Assembly (NCBI GenBank): GCA_900316445.1
Contig: ONCZ01000011.1
Location: 1 to 64,000 of the forward strand
DNA from: an uncultured Prevotellaceae bacterium
Lineage (GTDB): Bacteria > Bacteroidota > Bacteroidia > Bacteroidales > Bacteroidaceae
Length of the DNA stretch: 64,000 bases
Direction: 5' to 3'
Shown here: positions 58,666 to 64,000 of the stretch, one piece after another
Position numbering within the stretch: the first letter of the stretch is position 1
How the letters are laid out: each line of letters begins with the position of its first letter
Position numbers and translations under genes: made by a program
Notes under the pieces: model-generated
Database searches by the model: none
What the model was told of the DNA's origin: nothing
Seen by the model: only the letters and a program-made list of their open reading frames with translations

Positions 58666-60390
58666 ATGACAAAGCAAAAACTTCAACTACTATTGACATT
58701 CACGTTCATGGTCTGCTGTTCCCTGCCGGTGAGGGCTCAGGAGGAGATCATCGAACACGAAGGCAATAAATACACCATCCATGTGGAGCAGCTGAACCCT
58801 GATGCGGAAATGACGCTACTCGACGTGCTGCATTTCTGTCCGGAGCTGATGTCGAGCGACGGAAAGACGCTGACAGCCGCCTATCTCCTGAGTGTCGACG
58901 ATATCATGCTGAGTGTCGACTACGAGCCGTTACTTGGGGGCATCAAGGCCTGCGACCTCAGTGAGGTGACGGTGTGCACCTATGGTGCCGTGAACAACGC
59001 TATGGACGGAACCACAGGCTCCATCGACCTGAAATTCAAGGAGGGTAAGGGGCTGACGGGCAAGGTCAGCTTAAGTGGCAGCACCTACGGTAGCGGTCAG
59101 TTGTATGCCGATATAGCCAACGGGGGTGAGAACGTGACCGTTCGCGGCTTTGCCCAGGGCAACCTGCTGTATGGCCAGGTGGATCCATCGCAGGGAAGCA
59201 GAATCACTTCACGCAAAGGCGTGGAGAATGCGATGGCCTTTATAGACTGGCAGGCGACGGAGAACGACCTCCTGAAGCTGAAACTCTCCCAGGGCTATGA
59301 GGAGCATAAAGACCACGTGCATGATGATGATGATGACGATGAGAGTGAGATCGTTAGGCTTCGGTGGGGCGAGCTTGTCGCTACTTACGAGCGCACCCTC
59401 AGCGAGCAAGAGGCAGGTCTCTATTTCGAGACAGGTTTGAACTATACAAACAGTACCATAGACCCGTTGGATATACAGACAGTCGTACCCTGGTGGATTG
59501 CCGAGTGCAGCATCCCCTTCATGCAACAGTCTCTCTGGCTAACCGCAGGCTATGAGGGCGGCTATACGAACATGTGGTTTCAAGGTCTCAGACGGGAACA
59601 GAATCTCTACAACGACCTGTATGTGATGTTGGACTTTAAGAAAGGGCCGTGGATCATCAGCGTGGGAGACCGTTTCAGACACAACACCTTCTGGGACAAG
59701 CACTACGACGAGGACGTCAGCAGCCTATGGTCGCACAACCGCAACGACCACGCCCTGCATGCCAGCGTGGGCTACCGCAAAGGCCGCCATTTCGTACAAG
59801 GCATCTTCAGCCGCTCGTTCTTCAATCCCCTCGCCAGCGACTTCCATGCATATCCCGGGAATGGCTCCTATCGGCATACTACGGAGTATAAGACAAACCT
59901 CGCCTGGCGGTCGGAGGCACGCTATACCTATCAGACAGACCGGCTTCAGGCCATAGGTAGTGTGACACACATGCTGCTCTCTGACTTGCTGACGCCTAAC
60001 GAGTCGCTGATCAGTCTGGGGACATCCGTCACCTGGCATCAAGGAGACTTCCGGCTGACTGCAGGAGCGAACGTACACCACCATCACATCAGCTACGACA
60101 ATGCAGTCAACGCTACGTTCTTTAACCTGAAGCTCGCCCCCATTCTTCTGTTAGGCAAAGGGTTCAGACTGTCATCCGTATTGATCTATAACAGCAAGAA
60201 CGATGCCATCGACCAAGATGCCCATCTCTACGCATCTGTAAAGATGGGCAAGGATTTAGGCAAGCGCTGCCATCTGTCTGCCGACTTCCACGACATTGCA
60301 GGCCAACAGGATGGAGCGCCGTTTCTCTTGAGACAGTCGTTTAAGAACAGGGCCCTGACAATAGGGTTCTCATATTATCCTTGGAGATAA
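58666..60390 (+). CDS. TonB-receptor-like outer-membrane beta-barrel protein
   Basis: The 574-residue protein has a signal peptide (LLLTFTFMVCCSLPVRAQ), a short plug-like region (MTLLDVLHFCPELMSSDG... CTYGAVNNAMDGTTGSIDLKF) and then alternating beta strands ending in the aromatic LTIGFSYYPW. It lacks the N-terminal carboxypeptidase-like domain of SusC proteins and has no SusD partner beside it. An external-loop candidate HKDHVHDDDDDDESE (about residue 212) is a likely metal-binding stretch. Metal or siderophore uptake is possible but unproven. Confidence 0.82.
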   Translation: MTKQKLQLLLTFTFMVCCSLPVRAQEEIIEHEGNKYTIHVEQLNPDAEMTLLDVLHFCPELMSSDGKTLTAAYLLSVDDIMLSVDYEPLLGGIKACDLSEVTVCTYGAVNNAMDGTTGSIDLKFKEGKGLTGKVSLSGSTYGSGQLYADIANGGENVTVRGFAQGNLLYGQVDPSQGSRITSRKGVENAMAFIDWQATENDLLKLKLSQGYEEHKDHVHDDDDDDESEIVRLRWGELVATYERTLSEQEAGLYFETGLNYTNSTIDPLDIQTVVPWWIAECSIPFMQQSLWLTAGYEGGYTNMWFQGLRREQNLYNDLYVMLDFKKGPWIISVGDRFRHNTFWDKHYDEDVSSLWSHNRNDHALHASVGYRKGRHFVQGIFSRSFFNPLASDFHAYPGNGSYRHTTEYKTNLAWRSEARYTYQTDRLQAIGSVTHMLLSDLLTPNESLISLGTSVTWHQGDFRLTAGANVHHHHISYDNAVNATFFNLKLAPILLLGKGFRLSSVLIYNSKNDAIDQDAHLYASVKMGKDLGKRCHLSADFHDIAGQQDGAPFLLRQSFKNRALTIGFSYYPWR

Positions 60391-60474
60391 TCTACATAAT
60401 CATTCGATGAGTTGCCCGATCAGGAGTATGGCTCTCCGGGTATCCCAGAACGTGCATCGTTTGAGGCACCGGTC

Positions 60475-62592
60475 TTAACTGCACATGATGCAGAGCATCG
60501 TGAGGTCGTCGCTCTGCGGGGCATCGCCCACATGCTGCCTGACGCTCTCCGACAAACGTTCCACCAGCTGCCTGGCTCCCGTAAAGGGCTGGCTGGCAAT
60601 GACATCGAGGATACGGTCATCGCCAAACTGCAACTGCTCAGCATCCTCTGCCTCCGACAGGCCGTCGGTATATAGGAACAGAGTCCTGCCCTTGATATGC
60701 TCGACGACCTCGCCCTTGAACACCAAGTTCGGCCACAAGCCGATGGGAGCATTCGCCTCCATTTCTACGAATACGGGGGCTGTGGGAGTGGTGCTGTTCA
60801 GTTTGCGGGCCATCATCACTGGTGGATTGTGACCGGCATTACAGTACAGGAGCTTGCCGCTTTGGACGTCGATCTCTCCGATGAACATGGTGCAGAACAT
60901 GCCATTTTCATTATTCTCCGACACGGTCTCGTTAAGCCGTGTGGCAATATATTCCGGCGGGAATCCCTCCTTGGCCACCATGCGGAACAGGTTGACGATC
61001 ACCGACATGAAGAGTGAGGCCGGTATGCCCTTGCCGCTGACATCGCCAATACAGAAATAGAGCTTGTTGTTCTGGATGAAGAAGTCGTAGAGGTCGCCTC
61101 CCACCTCCTTGGCCGGCTTCAGCATGCCATAGATGTCGAAATGACGGTGCTGAGGGAACTGGCTTGGCACCATCCCCATCTGTATATCCCTTGCGATGCG
61201 CAGTTCACTCTCTATACGCTCCCTGGCCGTCGTCGCCTCCTCCAACTGGTCGTAGGCCGTCTTCAGGTTCGTGTTGGCCTTCTGCAGTTGTTCGTTCATG
61301 CGCCTCAGCCGGCGGGCATTCAGGCTCCTTCGCCAGAGGATGTAAGCAAGAGCCAGGATGATGAGTGCGGCGATGGCGATGGCCGACGTGGTGAAGATCC
61401 TGCGAGCCCGAGCGGCCTGTTCCTGCGCTGCCATCTTCGACTCGTATTCGCTGATCTGCAGGTTCTTGTTATGCTTGTCGAGGCTGTCGTTCTGCAGCCT
61501 GACGGCGGCATTCTGCAGCTCCACCTCCTTGTTCTTCAAGTTCAGCTGCAGCGCCTCTTCCTCCAGCCGCTCCTGCTCCAAGTCGCTGGCCAGGTTCTCC
61601 AACTGTAGTGCCTGGTTGCGCAGTTTCAGTTCCTTCTGCTCGTTCTCCAGGCGCCCCACGTCCATCGAGGCAATCATCTCCAGCAGCAGATGCGAATTGC
61701 GCGCCTCGCTGACGGAGTCTTTATTTTTCATGTAGGCAATCAGCGACATGAAGGCCTTCTCGTAGTTCTTCTGCTGAAAATAGATTTGACGCTCAAGATT
61801 GTAGCGCGTCAACGGCGAACGGATGGAGGAGGCAATTTGCAGAGCCTCGTCGAATTGGCGGTTAAGGATACATTTTAGTATCTCTACCCTCTGGCCATAG
61901 ATGTCATCTCGTCCATAGGCCTCTTTTACCTTCTCCCGCTCTGCATAAAAGCGGTTGAAGTCTGCCCTGAAATCACTGTTCTTGGGGCGGTACGCGGCAC
62001 TATCGGCAGCCGACAGACACATCAGAGAATAGGCATTCAGGCGGTGTAGTGCATTCAACTGAGGCTCACGGATGGCCTGCTCAGCGTATTGGATAGCGCT
62101 CTCCATGTGGCTTCGCAAATAAGAGATCTTCGCCAGTTCTATCAGACTGGAAGCCGCACTCTCATTGGGCAGGTATTCATGCAGGTAGTTGACAGCCTTC
62201 TTGAATCCCTTGATGGCCTCCTCACGATTCTGCATTTGCTCATGGGCATAGGCCGCCACGTGGAGTCCGTTATAGATGCCCCACTTGTTGCCCTGCTTGA
62301 CGGCATGTTCCTGCATCTCCTTAGCAATCTGCATGGCCCTGCTGCGCCGCTGCCGATTACTGGAGAAGAGCACCTGGTTCGCCCAGGCACGGTAGAACAT
62401 ACGATCGTCGCCAGCCTCCTCTGCAGCCACTTTCAGACTGTCGGTGACGCTGATGAACTCATCGTAATCATAGCCACTATAGAGTTTATACATCCTGGCC
62501 TGCAACCGATTCACCTCGTCGGATGCAGTCTGCTGAGCACCGGCATTCAGCACAGTCAGACTCAGCAGCAAGCCCATCAGAAGCCTTTTCAT
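60475..62592 (-). CDS. TPR / SpoIIE-type PP2C phosphatase, membrane-bound
   Basis: The roughly 705-residue protein has a signal peptide (MKRLLMGLLLSLTVLNAGAQ), periplasmic TPR-like helices (about 25-330), a coiled coil, a membrane helix (TSAIAIAALIILALAYILW) and another coiled coil. A cytoplasmic RsbU/SpoIIE phosphatase domain follows (about 470-705; GMLKPAKEVGGDLYDFF, IGDVSGKGIPASLFMS, LLYCNAGHNPPVM, LFLYTDGLSEAED, SDDLTMLCI). It probably turns an envelope signal into dephosphorylation of a cytoplasmic protein. The ATG at 62592 overlaps the suhB stop (ATGA). The open frame upstream is only suhB read out of frame. Confidence 0.9.
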   Translation of the reverse strand: MKRLLMGLLLSLTVLNAGAQQTASDEVNRLQARMYKLYSGYDYDEFISVTDSLKVAAEEAGDDRMFYRAWANQVLFSSNRQRRSRAMQIAKEMQEHAVKQGNKWGIYNGLHVAAYAHEQMQNREEAIKGFKKAVNYLHEYLPNESAASSLIELAKISYLRSHMESAIQYAEQAIREPQLNALHRLNAYSLMCLSAADSAAYRPKNSDFRADFNRFYAEREKVKEAYGRDDIYGQRVEILKCILNRQFDEALQIASSIRSPLTRYNLERQIYFQQKNYEKAFMSLIAYMKNKDSVSEARNSHLLLEMIASMDVGRLENEQKELKLRNQALQLENLASDLEQERLEEEALQLNLKNKEVELQNAAVRLQNDSLDKHNKNLQISEYESKMAAQEQAARARRIFTTSAIAIAALIILALAYILWRRSLNARRLRRMNEQLQKANTNLKTAYDQLEEATTARERIESELRIARDIQMGMVPSQFPQHRHFDIYGMLKPAKEVGGDLYDFFIQNNKLYFCIGDVSGKGIPASLFMSVIVNLFRMVAKEGFPPEYIATRLNETVSENNENGMFCTMFIGEIDVQSGKLLYCNAGHNPPVMMARKLNSTTPTAPVFVEMEANAPIGLWPNLVFKGEVVEHIKGRTLFLYTDGLSEAEDAEQLQFGDDRILDVIASQPFTGARQLVERLSESVRQHVGDAPQSDDLTMLCIMCS

Positions 62593-63512
62593 GCTGATTT
62601 GACGACCGTTAGCAAGTCTTGCTGGATGATGCCGTTGGTGGCGATGACGCTGTTGCCTTGAGTGAAATCGGAAGAACCGGAATAGTCGGTGACCGTGCCG
62701 CCTGCCTCCATCACAATCAGACTGCCAGCCATGTAGTCCCACTGGCCGATATACTGCTCGGCATAGCCGTCGAGGCGACCTGCCGCAACATAGCAAAGGG
62801 CCATCGCTGCCGAGCCGCACATGCGGATACTCCCCACATTACCATAGAATGTATCTATCAAACGCTTGATCGTCGGCTTATAGGCATCGCTGTTGTAAGG
62901 CAGTTGCAGACAGAGCAGCGCATCCTGAATCTTCTGGCTACTGACGTGCAGCCGTTCACTTGTCATTCCGCGCTCCTCATTCCTCGACACAAACGCTCCC
63001 CCACCCTTCCAGGCATAGAAGCACTCATCGGCACAGATCTCATAGACCACACCTATCAGCACCTCCCTACCCTGCAGCAGGGCGATGCTCACAGCATACG
63101 GTGCATACTGATGGATGAAGTTCGTCGTACCATCCAGTGGATCCACCACCCAAAGAAGGGGGGGCGCGGGGGTGCGGGGGTACGGTGGTACGAGATTACT
63201 CCTGCCGCAGTCATTTCTCGCGCCACCGCACCCCCGTACCCCCGTACCTTCGAAATCAGTCGTACCTTCGATATCAGCCGTTCCTTCGATATCAGCCGTA
63301 CCCTCCTCCGTAATAAATCCGGCCTCAGGCAACAGTTCCCGCAACGCACTGACTATCAGCCGTTCCGATCCTTTATCCACATACGACACATAATCATGCG
63401 CATGCTTCCGCTCCACGCTCTCAAGGGAGAACTTACTCCGTTCCTCCCTGATATACGCCCCGGCCCGTCGTGCTATCTCGCACACGGTCAAAGTATATTT
63501 TTCTAAATCCAT
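62589..63512 (-). CDS. suhB: Inositol monophosphatase family protein with an in-frame repeat insert
   Basis: The 307-residue protein keeps the family motifs: AGAYIREERSKFSLE, DYVSYVDKGSE, FITEEGTAD, WVVDPLDGTTNFIHQ and the C-terminal GQWDYMAGSLIVMEAGG. Metal ligands in EE, DPLDGT and WD are all present. Between FITEEG and WVVDPLDG, normally only a few residues apart, there are about 50 extra residues (about 68-118). These are an ADIEGT-type tandem repeat and the NLVPPYPRTPAPP element also found in the U32 peptidase. The insert sits next to the active site, so its effect on activity is uncertain. A promoter box at 63530 fixes the start at 63512. Confidence 0.9.
   Translation of the reverse strand: MDLEKYTLTVCEIARRAGAYIREERSKFSLESVERKHAHDYVSYVDKGSERLIVSALRELLPEAGFITEEGTADIEGTADIEGTTDFEGTGVRGCGGARNDCGRSNLVPPYPRTPAPPLLWVVDPLDGTTNFIHQYAPYAVSIALLQGREVLIGVVYEICADECFYAWKGGGAFVSRNEERGMTSERLHVSSQKIQDALLCLQLPYNSDAYKPTIKRLIDTFYGNVGSIRMCGSAAMALCYVAAGRLDGYAEQYIGQWDYMAGSLIVMEAGGTVTDYSGSSDFTQGNSVIATNGIIQQDLLTVVKSA
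63161..63310. repeat. GC-rich element (copy 2) and 18-bp tandem repeats in suhB
   Basis: Bases 63161-63200 match 12041-12080 at 37 of 40 positions. An inverted partner (CCGCACCCCCGTACCCCCGT, about 63226-63245) forms a hairpin with it. Three to four 18-bp units around ACCTTCGATATCAGCCGT follow to 63310. Confidence 0.88.
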
Positions 63513-63529
63513 TTCCTTTTTCACGTCTG

Positions 63530-63559
63530 CAAAGGTACGAATTATTTTCCAAACCACAA
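63530..63559 (-). promoter_or_regulatory. Promoter of suhB and the SpoIIE phosphatase gene
   Basis: On the minus strand TTG, 19 bases, then TACCTTTG, 17 bases before the suhB ATG. Confidence 0.75.
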
Positions 63560-63580
63560 GCGCTTTGATTATTATTTCAA

Positions 63581-64000
63581 CTACTCCTTATTATTTATAA
63601 TCGTCACAATGTCTGCGGCATTGATTCTTTCATCAGAGTTTGCATCGGCAGCATCAATGTTGAATTTATCCGAAGGCTTGCCCATGATATAGTTGGCGAG
63701 TTCATCAGCATCATCCTCATTGACAAATCCATCATTATTCACATCACCAAGAATGACTACCGGCTTACGGTCCGTACTGTCGTAGAGGCGAGTGATAGCA
63801 CGGATGGCATCCTCCCACGTCAGCGGATTATCCCAGTGGAAACTGTTTGCGTCTTTGTCTAAAGCAATGACGTTGATGCCAGATTTGTCAGATACATGCC
63901 AGAAGTTCCAGAACCAACAAGTCATCCTACCTCCGAAGACTTTATTCCTCCAAAACATATCTTCTGGTGCATCTTCCTCGCCAGGATCCATCCAGTGAGG
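63581..64000 (-). CDS. Dockerin-domain protein, C-terminal part (runs off the window)
   Basis: The frame is open to the window edge, so the true start lies outside. The C-terminal 65 residues are a type I dockerin-like pair of calcium-binding loops: LGDVNNDGFVNEDDADELANYI and IDAADANSDERINAADIVTI. The part before it (MTCWFWNFWHVSDKSGINVIA, DNPLTWEDAIRAITRLYD) belongs to an unidentified domain. Dockerins elsewhere attach enzymes to cohesins; in Bacteroidota they are often found in secreted proteins without known cohesin partners. Confidence 0.8.
   Translation of the reverse strand, partial: PHWMDPGEEDAPEDMFWRNKVFGGRMTCWFWNFWHVSDKSGINVIALDKDANSFHWDNPLTWEDAIRAITRLYDSTDRKPVVILGDVNNDGFVNEDDADELANYIMGKPSDKFNIDAADANSDERINAADIVTIINNKE

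Noticed and set aside
62593-62820. 76-aa N-terminal extension of the SpoIIE phosphatase frame
   Set aside because: It is suhB read in another frame (Arg/His-rich), and the signal peptide begins at the ATG overlapping the suhB stop.

Overview
The window looks like chromosomal DNA of a Prevotella-type member of the Bacteroidales. Transcription starts are marked by the Bacteroidota -7 box TAnnTTTG, in several cases with TTTG about 20 bases upstream. Shine-Dalgarno sequences are absent, and the gene content is characteristic: RprX/RprY, a VorB-type oxidoreductase, DUF3089, a NagB-less PIG-L protein, a hybrid TPR/AraC regulator and a dockerin protein. I see no tRNA, rRNA, CRISPR array, transposase or phage genes.

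Layout. 1-3.5 kb: ribosomal proteins S18/S6, a 59-aa membrane peptide between inverted repeats, and the RprXY two-component pair. 3.5-10.4 kb: an EF-G-like GTPase, HemW, and a dsbD-trxB-small lipoprotein redox operon. 10.7-23.3 kb: a long leftward array starting at a clear promoter near 23.35 kb: zinc-ribbon protein, membrane Ser/Thr kinase, four-module AAA+ ATPase with zinc ribbon, zinc-ribbon/FHA protein and PP2C phosphatase, followed by metA, a U32 peptidase and a membrane lipoprotein. 23.4-28.1 kb: PepO peptidase, ABC-F ATPase, LolA-like protein. 28.2-33.2 kb: tex, then a 2-oxoacid:ferredoxin oxidoreductase operon whose ferredoxin and alpha subunits are fused. 33.3-38.1 kb: four secreted or small unknown proteins downstream of a hybrid TPR/AraC regulator. 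38.3-45.5 kb: alpha-glucuronidase, an acidic-tailed protein and a large SNF2 helicase. 45.5-54.6 kb: a long hairpin, DUF3089 hydrolase, a metallophosphatase-TPR-folD operon, ffh, acyl-CoA synthetase with its XRE/cupin regulator, and queH. 54.7-64 kb: PIG-L deacetylase, GH20 hexosaminidase, TerB/DnaJ protein, an outer-membrane barrel, suhB with a TPR/SpoIIE phosphatase, and a partial dockerin protein.

Two things stand out. First, the kinase/phosphatase/FHA/four-AAA operon (14.7-23.3 kb) is a complete reversible phosphorylation module joined to a remodelling ATPase. No secretion or effector genes lie beside it, and it is the best candidate here for an undescribed system. Second, the window is full of short repeats of two kinds: palindromes of 15-110 bp and degenerate 7-bp arrays, the latter often arranged as inverted hairpins. 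Both occur between genes and also inside coding sequences without breaking the frame (hemW, dsbD, U32 peptidase, ABC-F, tex, GH67, queH, suhB). One 40-bp element encodes the same peptide in two unrelated enzymes. In two in-gene arrays, the only unit that would place TGA in frame is the unit that has changed. Several genes take their stop codon from such repeats.

Other oddities are an RprY lacking the first strand and acidic pair of its receiver, and a PIG-L protein that has lost its usual NagB half. All family assignments rest on recognising motifs and remembered homologues; no search was run.
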